A DNA stretch of 51,698 nucleotides from Nitrosomonas sp. (GCF_021731985.1 NZ_JAKFWH010000069.1:1-51698); one strand, 5' to 3'. Counted from the first letter of the stretch, positions 28,199 through 42,991 are shown. The notes: a model not told the origin generated them from the sequence alone. Numbers and translations are program-made.

Positions 28199-29322
28199 TT
28201 ATACTCCCTGATTTTTACTTACGATATAACCACTAACATACCATTGATAAAGGATATTCGCCGTCTCTTCGTCAATATGAGGAGATGGGAAAAATTCCTG
28301 GCTGTCAGCAAGCTCAAGCAACGTTTTGAATGCATTGCTACTCACTCTATAGACTTCACCATTGATAAAGAACTTATTGTGGCTACTGAATAGCCTGCTT
28401 TTTAAGCCAAGCTGAACACCCTTTTTCTTAATCTGTTGCAGAAACAAATGTGGTGTCAGAGGCTTTGTCGGTTGCTCAAAGAAAACATGTGATTTAGGTT
28501 CCGAAAGATAGATACCCAGAAAATTTTCGATATCATCGCGATTCCAGTGAATTTTCTTCAATATCGATTTCACCTGGGATTGCATTGCCACACTGATCTT
28601 TGATGGATGAGATTGCAATTGCAATCCAGGATCAGAATACCAGCCTTCCGTTTCGACCCTGTCTTGTAGATAAACAAGAAATTGTGTCATCAATTCATCA
28701 TGACTAGGGGCGCGAAAGCCAATGGAATATGTCATACAATCATCTTCAGCAATCCCGTTATGCGCATATTTAGGCGGCAAGTAAAGCATATCACCCGGTT
28801 TAAGCACCCACTCTTGCTCTGGTAGGAAATTTTTCAGTATTCTAAGCGGAGCATCCGCTATGAATCGATCATCCTGCTGCGCAGATATCTGCCAACGTCG
28901 AGACCCCATTCCTTGTAATAAAAACACATCATAGGAATCAAAATGTGGTCCGACCCCCCCCCCTTAGGTGCATAGCTCACCATTAGGTCATCCAAGCGGG
29001 CATGCGGAATAAAGCGGAATTTCGACAATAAATCACGCGCTGAAGGTAGAAAATGATTCACATCTTGTACTAGCAGTGTCCATTGCTTTTTAGGCAACTT
29101 TGCCAAATCATTGCTGCTGAGTGGACCATGTTTAAGATGCCACTTACCATTTCTCTGGATAACAAGGCGGGATTGCGCATCTTCATGACACGCCAGTTCC
29201 GTCAGCTCATCGCATGTTAATAATCCACCAAAACCGGGCAATGCATTCCTTACCAGCAGAGGCCGCTGTTGCCAATAATCACGTAAAAAGTCTTTAGGCG
29301 TAATTCCTCCCAAAGAAATCAT
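28199..29322 (-). pseudogene. roxA: Ribosomal uL16 arginine hydroxylase RoxA (YcfD), frameshifted
   Basis: RoxA/YcfD is a JmjC-type 2-oxoglutarate oxygenase that hydroxylates an arginine of ribosomal protein uL16. Two overlapping frames together make one protein. The first (from 29322) ends MVSYAPKGGG. The second continues VGPHFDSYDVFLLQG, with the iron ligands His and Asp in HFD, then the cupin core with LPPKYAHNGI (third ligand His) and the winged-helix C-terminus. The break lies in a run of ten G on the minus strand (plus 28954-28963). Adding one G restores a 374-residue protein, matching E. coli YcfD at 373. It is either a real or phase-variable mutation or a sequencing error. It sits last in the msrB-msrA-roxA group. 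Confidence 0.85.
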
Positions 29323-29332
29323 CTTTATTTTA

Positions 29333-29986
29333 TTAATGTTTAATTCCCCACAATTCTTCTAACCGTTTATCCCGTCCGCAGTTTTTTCGATAATATGCAT
29401 ACCGCAGTGGATTCTTAATGTAATAATCCTGATGATATTCTTCTGCGCGGTAAAATTCCGTCGCCGGTAGAATCTCCGTGACAATCGGTTGATTAAATCG
29501 CCCGGAAGCTTCCAGTGCCTTCTTTGAGTTTTCTGCCAGCTGTTTTTGATCAGAATCGCGGTAAAAAATTGCACTGCGATACTGTGAACCCGCATCGCAA
29601 AACTGTTGGTTAGTTGTCAATGGGTCTATCGTTAGCCAATAGGCAGCTAGTAATTTGGAAAAACTGGTTCTTGTATTATCAAAATGAATTTTCACAGCCT
29701 CAACATGCCCGGTTTTGCCAGCAACTACCTGATCATAGGTTGGATTTACCACGGTACCGCCAATATAACCTGATGTAGTCGAAACAACACCTTGGATTTT
29801 ATCAAAATCAGATTCCGTACACCAAAAACAACCTCCAGCAAAAATTGCTGTCTCTAAATTTTCCTCCGGTATTAGCGAAATCGTTGCCTCTGCTATTGCT
29901 TCATCCATCTGTTGGCAAGCATTCAATATCACTACAAACAGCAATAACACAATCATGAAATTCAATTGACGAATCCACTTCCGCAT
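29333..29986 (-). CDS. msrA: Lipoprotein methionine-S-sulfoxide reductase MsrA
   Basis: MsrA reduces methionine S-sulfoxide in oxidised proteins. The 217 residues have an N-terminal lipoprotein signal with lipobox LNAC (Cys24), so the enzyme should sit in the envelope rather than the cytosol. The core has the catalytic motif GCFWCTE (Cys53), TSGYIGG, GKTGHVEAV and YHQDYY. A further Cys in KNCGRDKR near the C-terminus could resolve the disulfide. It lies four bases downstream of msrB on the same strand. Confidence 0.92.
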   Translation of the reverse strand: MRKWIRQLNFMIVLLLFVVILNACQQMDEAIAEATISLIPEENLETAIFAGGCFWCTESDFDKIQGVVSTTSGYIGGTVVNPTYDQVVAGKTGHVEAVKIHFDNTRTSFSKLLAAYWLTIDPLTTNQQFCDAGSQYRSAIFYRDSDQKQLAENSKKALEASGRFNQPIVTEILPATEFYRAEEYHQDYYIKNPLRYAYYRKNCGRDKRLEELWGIKH

Positions 29987-29990
29987 AGAC

Positions 29991-30515
29991 TTAACCTCTG
30001 AGCGCCGGTAGTTGATCCGCTTTCAGTACAAACTTTAACGCCAGTCCATTATTGCACCAACGCTCGCCTCTGGGTGGCGGGCCATCTTTAAAAACATGCC
30101 CCTGATGCCCCCCGCATCGTGCGCAGTGATACTCGGTTCGCAAAAAAATTAGTTGAAAGTCGCGCTTAGTGCCAATGTTCCCCGGAATAGGCTGGGTAAA
30201 GCTCGGCCATCCGCTCCCACTTTCATATTTATACTGACTTTCAAACAATGGTAAATAACAGGCAGCACAAATAAAAACTCCTTCCCGCTGCTCATAATTT
30301 AATTCACTACTACCGGGTTCCTCGGTATGTTCTTCAAATAAAACCCGATAAGCCGCTGCTGACACCAATCCGCGCCATGCTTTATGTGATTTGTTGAGTG
30401 GCTCGACCACAGTCTGATTAATACGATTTGCAGCTGCTTGTGTTGATAGTAATAATGAAAAAACAGGCAATACAGTAATTACACTGCATCCTTGGAAAAA
30501 GGTGCGTCGTTTCAT
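29991..30515 (-). CDS. msrB: Exported methionine-R-sulfoxide reductase MsrB
   Basis: MsrB reduces methionine R-sulfoxide, complementing MsrA. The 174 residues have an N-terminus KRRTFFQG followed by a hydrophobic stretch ending in AAA, which resembles a Tat signal (RRxFF), suggesting export. The zinc cysteines are CAAC (83-86) and CARC (131-134). The catalytic Cys154 is in ERWCNNGLALKF, and SGWPSF is present. GAGGG precedes the ATG. It is the first gene of the msrB-msrA-roxA group; both reductases appear extracytoplasmic and would need a membrane electron donor not seen here. Confidence 0.9.
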   Translation of the reverse strand: MKRRTFFQGCSVITVLPVFSLLLSTQAAANRINQTVVEPLNKSHKAWRGLVSAAAYRVLFEEHTEEPGSSELNYEQREGVFICAACYLPLFESQYKYESGSGWPSFTQPIPGNIGTKRDFQLIFLRTEYHCARCGGHQGHVFKDGPPPRGERWCNNGLALKFVLKADQLPALRG

Positions 30516-30707
30516 AAAAAATCCCTCATATAATTCATGCGGCCAGATAACCTCATTTCATAAAAAACTCAAGCAAGCTGATCAAGCAAGTTTTATCCAG
30601 CATTTAAGATACTTACCAAAAATTGACATCATTTTGATTAACTCCGCCATGCAGATTTATCTATAAATCCTGTATCATCTCTGTTTTAAGATTATATCTT
30701 AGTCCAC

Positions 30708-31676
30708 ATGAAAATCACTTTTCTGGAATTTGAGCAAAATATTGCAGAATTTGAATCAAAAATAGAGGAATTACGCTTCGCGCAAGACGACTCCGCACTG
30801 GACATCTCGGCTGAAATTGTGCGTTTACAGGCAAAAAGCCAGTCTCTCACGAAAAATGTTTATGCAAAACTGACACCCTGGCAAATCTCACAAGTTGCTC
30901 GGCATCCGCAACGCCCCTATACCCTCGACTACATTGAGCATTTATTTGCAGATTTTGAAGAATTACATGGTGATCGGAATTTTTCCGATGACCATGCAAT
31001 TGTTGGCGGTTTAGCGCGATTTAACGGTCAGACCATTATGGTGATTGGCCACCAGAAAGGGCGCGACACCCGGGAGAAAATTTACCGTAATTTTGGGATG
31101 CCCAAACCGGAAGGTTATCGTAAAGCACTGCGCTTGATGCGCCTGGCCGAGAAATTTTCTATTCCGCTCGTTACTTTTATCGATACGCCGGGTGCATACC
31201 CCGGCATTGATGCAGAAGAGCGCGGACAGTCGGAAGCTATCGGTAAGAATCTTTATGTTCTGGCGGAATTAAGAATTCCCGTTATCTGCGTGATTATTGG
31301 TGAAGGTGGCTCTGGTGGCGCCTTAGCAGTAGCTGTCGGTGATGTCATACATATGTTGCAATATGCTACCTACTCGGTGATATCGCCAGAAGGTTGTGCT
31401 TCTATCCTATGGAAAAGTGCGGACAAAGCACCGGAAGCAGCGGAAATCATGGGCATTACTGCTGACCGGTTGAAAACAATGAATTTAATTGACAGTATCA
31501 TTACTGAACCAATCGGTGGTGCCCATCGTGATTACCCAGCCATCATGCAATCGGTAAAAACTGTTTTACAGGAGTCACTCCGCAAACTTCAGGATCATTC
31601 TATCGAAACACTGTTGGAAAAACGTCTAGATCGGCTTATGACATATGGCTCATTTAAGGAAGTCAAAGTCGAGTAG
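30708..31676 (+). CDS. accA: Acetyl-CoA carboxylase carboxyltransferase subunit alpha
   Basis: AccA with AccD transfers carboxyl from biotin to acetyl-CoA, the first step of fatty acid synthesis. The 322 residues match the family length. An N-terminal helix bundle ([16 protein letters not shown]) is followed by the crotonase-like core with [66 protein letters not shown] and [11 protein letters not shown]. tilS begins 32 bases before its stop, in another frame, so they are translationally linked. Confidence 0.96.
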   Translation: MKITFLEFEQNIAEFESKIEELRFAQDDSALDISAEIVRLQAKSQSLTKNVYAKLTPWQISQVARHPQRPYTLDYIEHLFADFEELHGDRNFSDDHAIVGGLARFNGQTIMVIGHQKGRDTREKIYRNFGMPKPEGYRKALRLMRLAEKFSIPLVTFIDTPGAYPGIDAEERGQSEAIGKNLYVLAELRIPVICVIIGEGGSGGALAVAVGDVIHMLQYATYSVISPEGCASILWKSADKAPEAAEIMGITADRLKTMNLIDSIITEPIGGAHRDYPAIMQSVKTVLQESLRKLQDHSIETLLEKRLDRLMTYGSFKEVKVE

Positions 31677-32997
31677 CCTTCTATGTGATACCGAAGAAGT
31701 ATTACTTGCACATATTAAGCAGGGCAATCACTTAGCCATTGCTTTGAGCGGTGGTATCGATTCCGTTGTATTACTACATGTACTGGTTACGTTATCCAAG
31801 CAATTGCAATTCACACTTTCTGCTGTGCATGTTAATCATGGTATCAGCAGCAACGCGACACTCTGGAGCAGGTTTTGCTGCGACCTCTGCCACAGCTACG
31901 GCATTTCTAGCTACGTCGCCTATCTACAAATCACAAAAGAAGCCGGCATCAGCCTTGAAGCCATCGCCCGAGAAGAACGTTATCGCATATTCGGTCATAT
32001 ACAAGCAGATTATGTAGTGTTGGCGCAGCATCTGGACGATCAGGCTGAAACATTATTATTACAATTATTTCGTGGTGCAGGCGTTAAAGGATTGAGTGCG
32101 ATGCCAGTTACGAGAAAACAAGCTTCTGATGCTGCTCCGCAGATACTCCGGCCACTGTTAGACGTTTCTCGTAGTCGAATTGAAGACTACGCACGGCAAA
32201 ACAAATTAAACTGGATAAACGATGAGAGTAATGACAGCATCACTTTCAATAGAAATTTCCTTCGCCATGAAATTCTGCCCATATTAAGAAAACGATACCC
32301 TAATTATCCCAAAACACTGTTACGTACCAGCCGTCACTTATCTGAAGCGTCATTACTGTTGGAAGAATTGGCTGAGATCGATAGTGCGCATTGTCTTGAT
32401 TCAGGGAAACTACAAGTTGAAAACCTACGCAAACTGAGTTTCTCACGCGCAAAAAATCTTCTACGCTACACTTTGATACAGCACGGTGTAACCCTTCCCA
32501 GCACAGCTAAAATAGAAAACATTCTGAATCAACTTTTATCGATAGGCATGGATAATCAATTCCATATCAATTTGGGTGATACTGAAATCCGTTGTTATAA
32601 AGGTGCCATTTATATGTTACCCGGGAAAACACCTCCTCAAGAACCCAAGCAATGTGTATGGCATGGAGAAAAGTATTTGCCACTCCAGCATTTTCGCGGA
32701 ACCATCCGTTTTACTCAAGTTAAGAATCAAGGTATTAGCCAACAAAAAATATTAAATGGACCGGTCACGGTGCGTTCGCGTAGCGGCGGTGAACGTTTTA
32801 CACCTGCTTGTAATCGTCCTCGAAGAAGCTTAAAAAACCTATTACAAGAAGCAGCTATCCCACCGTGGGAACGTATCGCCATGCCCTTATTGTTTTGTGG
32901 TGAGAAACTAATATGGGTGCCGGGAATCGGCATCGACTGTGAATTTCAAGTAAACTCTGATGAAATAGGAATTTTACCCACCTGGGATCCTAAGTAA
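31645..32997 (+). CDS. tilS: tRNA(Ile)-lysidine synthetase
   Basis: TilS attaches lysine to C34 of the CAT-anticodon tRNA-Ile, so that it reads AUA. The 450 residues begin with the PP-loop ATPase domain, with [12 protein letters not shown] at about 35-46 and the block [22 protein letters not shown] TilS substrate-binding domain follows in the middle, then the C-terminal TilS_C domain ([34 protein letters not shown]). The ATG at 31645 lies inside accA, overlapping it by 32 bases; accA-tilS is a common pairing in Betaproteobacteria. Confidence 0.93.
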   Translation: MAHLRKSKSSSLLCDTEEVLLAHIKQGNHLAIALSGGIDSVVLLHVLVTLSKQLQFTLSAVHVNHGISSNATLWSRFCCDLCHSYGISSYVAYLQITKEAGISLEAIAREERYRIFGHIQADYVVLAQHLDDQAETLLLQLFRGAGVKGLSAMPVTRKQASDAAPQILRPLLDVSRSRIEDYARQNKLNWINDESNDSITFNRNFLRHEILPILRKRYPNYPKTLLRTSRHLSEASLLLEELAEIDSAHCLDSGKLQVENLRKLSFSRAKNLLRYTLIQHGVTLPSTAKIENILNQLLSIGMDNQFHINLGDTEIRCYKGAIYMLPGKTPPQEPKQCVWHGEKYLPLQHFRGTIRFTQVKNQGISQQKILNGPVTVRSRSGGERFTPACNRPRRSLKNLLQEAAIPPWERIAMPLLFCGEKLIWVPGIGIDCEFQVNSDEIGILPTWDPK

Positions 32998-33070
32998 ATA
33001 ATAAAAATTAAGCTATGCTTGGCATTTATAGAAATATTACCACAATCGATCTATTCTTTAGGAAAACAGC

Positions 33071-34129
33071 ATGATTCTAGTCACAGGGGGTGCAGGATTT
33101 ATTGGAAGTAATTTTGTTCTGGATTGGTTGGCGCAATCCGATGAAAAAATTGTAAATCTTGATAAATTAACTTACGCTGGTAATTTACAAAATTTGTCCT
33201 CCTTATCTAAGGATACGCGGCATATCTTTGTACAAGGAGATATTGGAAATACCCAGCTGGTTTCACAAATCCTGGTTCAGTACCAACCCCGCGCAATTAT
33301 TAACTTGGCTGCAGAAAGTCATGTCGATCGCTCAATCCACGGCCCAGAAGATTTTATTCAAACCAATATTGTGGGCACATTTCATTTACTGGAAGCAGTA
33401 CGTGCTTATTGGGATGAGCTTGAATTCATCGCCAAACAAAATTTCCGTTTTCTCCATGTTTCGACCGATGAAGTGTACGGTTCATTGACTCAGAATGAGC
33501 CCGCTTTTACCGAAGAACATCGATATGAACCCAACAGTCCCTACTCAGCGAGCAAAGCTTCCAGTGATCACTTAGTTCGCGCCTATCATCACACATACGG
33601 CTTACCCATGCTGACCACAAATTGCTCGAATAATTATGGCCCCTTTCAGTTTCCAGAGAAATTAATTCCTTTAATGATTGTTAATGCTCTGGCAGGAAAA
33701 TCCTTACCGGTATATGGGGATGGTCAGCAAATTCGCGACTGGTTATTTGTCACGGATCATTGCTCCGCAATCCGTCGTGTACTAGAAGCTGGTATCGTAG
33801 GAGAAACTTATAATATTGGCGGTTGGAATGAGAAGCCGAATATTGAGATCGTTCAAATAATTTGTACTTTATTAGAAGACTCTTTTCCAGGCTCAGCTTT
33901 CCACAAGTTTATTACTTACGTCAAAGATCGACCTGGGCACGATCGCCGTTACGCAATTAATGCAATGAAAATTGAACGTGAGTTAAACTGGAAACCAGCA
34001 GAAACTTTTGAGACGGGAATACGTAAAACTATTCAGTGGTATCTGAATAATCAACAGTGGATAGCTGATATTCAAACCGGTGCTTACCGCAAATGGATAG
34101 AAAAAAACTATCCCAAGTTACTGTCATGA
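33071..34129 (+). CDS. rfbB: dTDP-glucose 4,6-dehydratase
   Basis: RfbB (RmlB) converts dTDP-glucose to the 4-keto-6-deoxy sugar in dTDP-L-rhamnose synthesis. The 352 residues form a short-chain dehydrogenase fold with the NAD motif [32 protein letters not shown] and the YSASKAS catalytic Tyr-Lys. [18 protein letters not shown] and VTDHCSA are typical RmlB blocks. AGGAAA precedes the ATG. It overlaps rfbD by four bases. rfbA and rfbC are not in the window and must lie elsewhere. Confidence 0.94.
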   Translation: MILVTGGAGFIGSNFVLDWLAQSDEKIVNLDKLTYAGNLQNLSSLSKDTRHIFVQGDIGNTQLVSQILVQYQPRAIINLAAESHVDRSIHGPEDFIQTNIVGTFHLLEAVRAYWDELEFIAKQNFRFLHVSTDEVYGSLTQNEPAFTEEHRYEPNSPYSASKASSDHLVRAYHHTYGLPMLTTNCSNNYGPFQFPEKLIPLMIVNALAGKSLPVYGDGQQIRDWLFVTDHCSAIRRVLEAGIVGETYNIGGWNEKPNIEIVQIICTLLEDSFPGSAFHKFITYVKDRPGHDRRYAINAMKIERELNWKPAETFETGIRKTIQWYLNNQQWIADIQTGAYRKWIEKNYPKLLS

Positions 34130-35022
34130 AAATATTGCTATTCGGTGGAAAAGGTCAAGTAGGATGGGAACTGCAGCGGAGTTTGATTCCATTAGGCGAA
34201 TTAATCGCATTAAATTCGACAAGTGAAAATTTTTGTGGTGATCTAACTAATCTTGCAGGCATCAAACAGACCGTACGGAAAATTGCACCAGATATCATTG
34301 TTAATGCAGCAGCCTATACTGCGGTCGATAAAGCTGAAAAGGAACCAGAACTGGCTCAAATCCTTAACGCAGAGGCACCTAGCGTACTGGCACAAGAAGC
34401 CAAGCAACTGAATGCCCGGTTAATTCACTATTCGACGGATTATGTTTTTAACGGCACGGGTGACCAACCATATCTTGAAACAGATCCTACAGATCCGCTT
34501 AATGTTTACGGTAAAACTAAGTTGGAAGGTGAAAAAAATATCCTGTCATCTGGTTGTGCACATTTAATATTTCGTACCAGTTGGATTTATGCTACTTATG
34601 GAAATAATTTCATTAAAACAATGCTTCGCTTAGCGCAACAGCGAGATAAATTAACTATTGTCAATGATCAAATTGGATCACCTACAGGAGCAGAATTAAT
34701 TGCTGATGTCACTGCTCACGCAATACTTACATTAAAACACAATCCCGAGATATCCGGTTTATACCACCTAGTTGCAAGAGGATGTACATCTTGGTTAGAC
34801 TTTGCCAAATTCATTTTAAAGCATGCTGAGCAAGCAAACATTCCACTCAAAGTTCCATCTACTGCACTGCAACCACTAAAAAGTAGTGATTATCCATTGC
34901 CTGCAAAACGCCCACTTAACTCTCGGTTAAATACATGCAAGCTAGAAAATACTTTAGATCTAATTCTTCCTGAATGGCAAATTGGGGCGTCGCGTACACT
35001 CTCTGAAATATTGGATAAGTGA
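34126..35022 (+). CDS. rfbD: dTDP-4-dehydrorhamnose reductase
   Basis: RfbD (RmlD) performs the last NADPH-dependent step to dTDP-L-rhamnose. The 298 residues begin [20 protein letters not shown] with the Rossmann motif, then [25 protein letters not shown], the catalytic [16 protein letters not shown] and DQIGSPT. I chose the ATG at 34126, which overlaps the rfbB stop as ATGA and gives the standard N-terminus, rather than an ATG 33 bases upstream. The overlap suggests translational coupling. Confidence 0.93.
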   Translation: MKILLFGGKGQVGWELQRSLIPLGELIALNSTSENFCGDLTNLAGIKQTVRKIAPDIIVNAAAYTAVDKAEKEPELAQILNAEAPSVLAQEAKQLNARLIHYSTDYVFNGTGDQPYLETDPTDPLNVYGKTKLEGEKNILSSGCAHLIFRTSWIYATYGNNFIKTMLRLAQQRDKLTIVNDQIGSPTGAELIADVTAHAILTLKHNPEISGLYHLVARGCTSWLDFAKFILKHAEQANIPLKVPSTALQPLKSSDYPLPAKRPLNSRLNTCKLENTLDLILPEWQIGASRTLSEILDK

Positions 35023-35037
35023 CTTTATGGAACAATA

Positions 35038-35106
35038 GGAGCAAAATTTCTAGCAATAAACTTGCTCCGCGCGCCCTGCACCTATCCCCGTGGCAAGACC
35101 ACGGGG
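35038..35106. repeat. Two hairpins between rfbD and sppA
   Basis: GGAGCAA (35038-35044) pairs with TTGCTCC (35062-35068). A second, perfect 8-bp stem is CCCCGTGG (35086-35093) with CCACGGGG (35099-35106), loop CAAGA. There is no T-run, so although the site lies between convergent genes it is not a standard intrinsic terminator. The compact GC palindrome may be a dispersed REP-type unit. Confidence 0.5.
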
Positions 35107-35180
35107 AATTGCAAGTTCAAGTACATCACAATCTGGCACTTAACTATTTTTCTATGTATAACATTGAGTAGAAATCGCTG

Positions 35181-36125
35181 TTATCTAAAAGTCCACACAT
35201 TCTCAGATAGAATACTAAGTATTATTTGACTAAATCGCTTTGTAAACAAATCGGATAAACCTTCATGGGGTGTAAAATCTACTAACGTCTCAGCTTCTAT
35301 GATCTCTCGTGCGACATATTCTGCATTGCCCATTTCATCAGCTAACCCCAAATCAATACTTCTTTGCCCGGTCCACACTATGCCACTAAATATTTCCGGT
35401 GCGTTTTTCAAACGTTCACCTCTTCCTTGCTTCACTACCCGGATAAACTGTTCATGTATTTCACGTAGTAATGATGTGGCATGCGCCTTTTGAGCAGGAT
35501 CCAGAGGCGTAAAAGGATCCAGAAAACCTTTATTTTCACCAGCAGTAAGTAAACGTCTCTCCACGCCTAATTTCTCTAAAGTTCCTGTGAAGCCAAAACC
35601 ATCCATCAAAACACCAATTGAACCAACTAGGCTCGCTTTATCAACAAAAATTTTATCTGCAGCTGCAGCAACATAATAACCACCAGAAGCACAAATATCT
35701 CCCACTACCGCATAAAGCGGTATGTTAGGATATTTAACACGCAAACGGCGAATTTCATCATTAATATAACCCGCTTGAACTGGACTTCCTCCCGGGCTAT
35801 TTATTCGCAATATGACTCCTTTTGTATTTTTGTCTCGAAAAGCAGATTGGAGGCTGGCATTGATTTTATCGGCACCGCTATTACCATCAGCGACAATAAC
35901 ACCTTTTAAATCAACAAGTGCAGAATGTTTTTCAGAAATTCGTACTTTACCATCCTCGATCCAGCCTAGTGCAAAGAACAGCAATATAAAAAGATAAAGA
36001 AAAGTGAGAATTTTAAAAAAAATTCCCCAGGTCCGTGTGCGCCGCTGCTCACGTAAAGATGCTAAGGCAAGGTTTTCTAGTAGATTTCTTTCCCAATCTT
36101 CTTTTTTAACTTCTGGCTCATTCAT
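35181..36125 (-). CDS. sppA: Signal peptide peptidase SppA (S49 family)
   Basis: SppA degrades leftover signal peptides in the membrane. The 314 residues correspond to the short single-domain form. A membrane anchor lies at about 35-54. The S49 core has GVILRINSPGGSP, the nucleophile Ser147 in DICASGGYY, SLVGSIGVLMDGF and the general-base Lys199 in GENKGFLDPF. The serine-lysine dyad is intact. It converges with rfbD and is followed further away by the rRNA operon on the same strand. Confidence 0.93.
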   Translation of the reverse strand: MNEPEVKKEDWERNLLENLALASLREQRRTRTWGIFFKILTFLYLFILLFFALGWIEDGKVRISEKHSALVDLKGVIVADGNSGADKINASLQSAFRDKNTKGVILRINSPGGSPVQAGYINDEIRRLRVKYPNIPLYAVVGDICASGGYYVAAAADKIFVDKASLVGSIGVLMDGFGFTGTLEKLGVERRLLTAGENKGFLDPFTPLDPAQKAHATSLLREIHEQFIRVVKQGRGERLKNAPEIFSGIVWTGQRSIDLGLADEMGNAEYVAREIIEAETLVDFTPHEGLSDLFTKRFSQIILSILSENVWTFR

Positions 36126-36300
36126 AGTGGTGCACTCATAAATTGGAAATCAGATGAAATATTTCTATAGATGACAAAAATATTGTTTACTGTGATATTT
36201 ACTATATGTCAATGGTTATTATCGAATCTGCAGTCATATTTCTATTACTTAGATTATCGCTCAGCATTCTGCACAATCTGCAGAAAGAAAATTAATAAAA

Positions 36301-36332
36301 AAAGCCCCTCATCTTTTCGATGAGGGGCTTTT
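36301..36332 (-). terminator. Terminator of the rRNA operon
   Basis: AAAGCCCCTCATC (36301-36313) pairs with GATGAGGGGCTTTT (36319-36332) around a 5-nt loop. Read on the minus strand, the stem is followed by a long T-run. It lies just after the 3' end of 5S rRNA. Confidence 0.9.
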
Positions 36333-36337
36333 ATGGA

Positions 36338-36455
36338 GTGCCTGGCGGTAACCTACTTTCACATGCGAATGCACACTATCATCGGCGCAGCTTCGTTTCA
36401 CGGCTCTGTTCGGGATGGGAAGAGGTGGGTCCAAAGTGCTATGGCCGCCAAGCGA
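36338..36455 (-). rRNA. rrf: 5S ribosomal RNA
   Basis: The minus-strand sequence contains the conserved 5S blocks GGACCCACCTCTTCCCATCC, GAACAGAGCCGTGAAACG and GCGCCGATGATAGTGTG. The two ends (CTTGGCGGCC and CCGCCAGGCAC) pair as helix I. The ends are placed by homology to within a few bases. Confidence 0.93.
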
Positions 36456-36540
36456 AACTTGGCAATATATTATATTAATATATTATTGGAAAAAGTAAAT
36501 TAGATTAGATATTATCAACAAAAACTAAAAAATTAAATTT

Positions 36541-36552
36541 TTAAAGTTATAG

Positions 36553-36559
<7 letters not shown>
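36541..36559 (-). other. 23S processing stalk, 3' arm
   Basis: This 19-nt segment is the exact reverse complement of 39474-39492 at the 5' end of 23S (core AGTTATAGGATCAAG). The pairing loops out the whole 23S and is the expected RNase III substrate. Confidence 0.75.
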
Positions 36560-39480
<2,921 letters not shown>

Positions 39481-39636
39481 CTATAACTTTAATAACTTAA
39501 TATTATTATTATAGGTATTTGTATATATTGCACTTTCATGCAATATAAAGATACAATCTAACCCATTGCTTCTTAATTATATTCGCAATTAAAAATTCAT
39601 TGCTAAATATAAATAAAAAACTTTACTTTCTCCAAA

Positions 39637-39650
39637 TTTTTAAAGAACAA
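39637..39650 (-). promoter_or_regulatory. boxA-type antitermination signal before 23S
   Basis: The minus strand reads TGTTCTTTAAAAATTTGGA here, a typical betaproteobacterial spacer boxA that recruits Nus factors. The rest of the 39481-39749 spacer is AT-rich and holds no gene. Confidence 0.65.
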
Positions 39651-39749
39651 AAAACTTTTATTATAGGCGCAAATCATCCATACTATAAATATTTTCTAAA
39701 TACTTATATACAGCGTACTCTCTCTTATTATATTAATAAGATTAATGTA

Positions 39750-39825
39750 TGGTGGAGGTGAACGGGATCGAACCGATGACCCCCTGCTTGCAAAGCAGGT
39801 GCTCTCCCAGCTGAGCTACACCCCC
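39750..39825 (-). tRNA. tRNA-Ala (anticodon TGC)
   Basis: 76 nt including encoded CCA. The acceptor GGGGGTG pairs with CACCTCC, the D-arm block is AGCTCAGCTGGGAGAGC, the anticodon stem CCTGC-TTTGCAA-GCAGG carries TGC, and the T-arm has GGTTCGATCC. It lies in the 16S-23S spacer, as usual. Confidence 0.97.
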
Positions 39826-39833
39826 GATTATGT

Positions 39834-39910
<77 letters not shown>

Positions 39911-40025
39911 TAGTATGAGTCTAAGCACCATCCGTCAATTGACGAACACTCAGTACAAATTACTGGCTCTTAGCTCTGCCTATAAACAATCGATAGGTTG
40001 TGGGTACTTAAATGAGATTTCTCTT

Positions 40026-41567
<1,542 letters not shown>

Positions 41568-41677
41568 TCTGTTAAAACTCTCGCTTGACTATTTTGATGT
41601 TGATTAAAAACCAATATCTATTTTTCTTACGAGTACTTAATATTTCTTAGGATTCTATTTCAAATCCTTTTTCTCAC

Positions 41678-41700
41678 TAAGTACCCACACCTATCGATTG
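41678..41700 (-). other. 16S processing stalk, 5' arm
   Basis: The plus strand here (TAAGTACCCACACC, then TATCGATTG) is the near-exact reverse complement of 39987-40010 on the other side of 16S, with one extra base on that side. It is the expected RNase III stem. Confidence 0.7.
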
Positions 41701-41720
41701 TAATTTTTTAAAGAGCGCTG
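41701..41720 (-). promoter_or_regulatory. boxA in the rRNA leader
   Basis: The minus strand reads GCGCTCTTTAAAAAATTA, close to the boxA core TGCTCTTTAACA used for rRNA antitermination. It lies between the promoter and the 16S processing stalk. Confidence 0.7.
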
Positions 41721-41756
41721 CTACTTTTTAATCTGTTGCTTGGTAGCGAGAGGCGA

Positions 41757-41784
41757 ATTATACAGACTCCGAAATGCTGGTCAA
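41757..41784 (-). promoter_or_regulatory. P1-type promoter of the rRNA operon
   Basis: On the minus strand, -35 TTGACC (41784-41779) and -10 TATAAT (41762-41757) are 16 bp apart. They are followed by TCGCCTC, a GC-rich discriminator typical of promoters under stringent control. The region 41568-41883 otherwise holds only the leader, and prfB ends on the same strand about 100 bp upstream. Confidence 0.85.
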
Positions 41785-41883
41785 GACATATTTACACATA
41801 ATTCAAATAAGTCGAATTGAGCTTACTAAGCATTTCATGAAATGCTCTTAAATACAATTACTCAGCTTTATTCGAGTGGCTTT

Positions 41884-42991
41884 TTATTTAACGCCTTGCT
41901 TGAGACTTGCTTCAATAAAGTGACTAAGATCTCCATCTAATACACTTTGCGTATTCCCAATTTCTATATTTGTTCGTAAATCCTTAATCCGTGACTGATC
42001 CAAAACATAGGATCGAATTTGATGACCCCAGCCAATATCTGTCTTAGTCTCTTCTATTGCTTGCTTCTCTTCATTACGCTTACGTAGCTCTGCCTCATAT
42101 AATCTTGATTTCAACATAACAAGCGCATCGGCTTTATTACGATGCTGTGATCGGCCACTCTGACATTGCACAACTATTCCTGTTGGATTGTGCGTAATGC
42201 GGATAGCGGAGTCGGTTTTATTAATATGCTGACCTCCCGCACCCGATGCGCGGAATGTATCTATTCTTAAATCCGCCGGATTAATTTCTATCTCTATGGT
42301 GTCATCCACTTCAGGATATACAAAAACACTGGCAAAAGATGTATGACGACGATTACCCGAATCAAATGGTGATTTTCTTACCAAACGATGCACACCAGTT
42401 TCTGTCCGCAAATATCCATAAGCATAATCACCAGTAATTTTTAAGGTAGCACTTTTAATACCTGCAATATCACCAGCTGATTCTTCCAGAATTTCAACAG
42501 CCAATCCTTGTCTTTCACAGTAGCGCAGATACATGCGTTCCAGTATGGCTGCCCAATCCTGCGCCTCCGTTCCTCCAGAGCCCGATTGAATATCCACAAA
42601 ACAATTATTTGGATCCATTGGATCAGAAAACATCCGCCGGAACTCCAAATTTGCTATTACTTTTTCCACGTTATTAACATCAATCGCTATACTCTCAAGA
42701 GTAGCTACATCCACTTCATCCTTCGCCATCTGAAATAATTCTTGTGCATCATGCAATTGTTGTTCCATCGATTCCAATGTAAAAACGGTATCTTCCAGTA
42801 ATTTTTTCTCACGGCCTATTTCCTGGGTACGTTTACTATCATTCCAAATCGCAGGATCCTCAAGAAGCCGGGTTAATTCACTCAGCCGGATTTGTTTAGT
42901 ATCGAAGTCAAAGAAACCTCCGTAATTCATTGGCTCGATTGCCCAGATCCTGAAGATGATTTGCAACTGCATTAATTTGTTCTGCTTCCAT
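41884..42991 (-). CDS. prfB: Peptide chain release factor 2, with programmed +1 frameshift
   Basis: RF2 ends translation at UGA and UAA. The first 27 codons start at the ATG at 42991 ([14 protein letters not shown]), with AGGTG before it, and end in CTT then an in-frame TGA at 42910-42908. A +1 shift continues as [12 protein letters not shown] to 41884, giving 368 residues (E. coli 365). The specificity motif SPF ([14 protein letters not shown]) and the catalytic GGQ ([13 protein letters not shown]) are present. The single-base shift is the classic RF2 autoregulation: low RF2 slows reading of the TGA and favours the shift. Confidence 0.95.
42907..42921 (-). promoter_or_regulatory. prfB programmed frameshift site
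   Basis: On the minus strand, GGAGG (42921-42917) stands three bases before CTTTGAC (42913-42907). The internal Shine-Dalgarno and the slippery CTT followed by TGA C match the E. coli arrangement, including the spacing. Confidence 0.92.
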
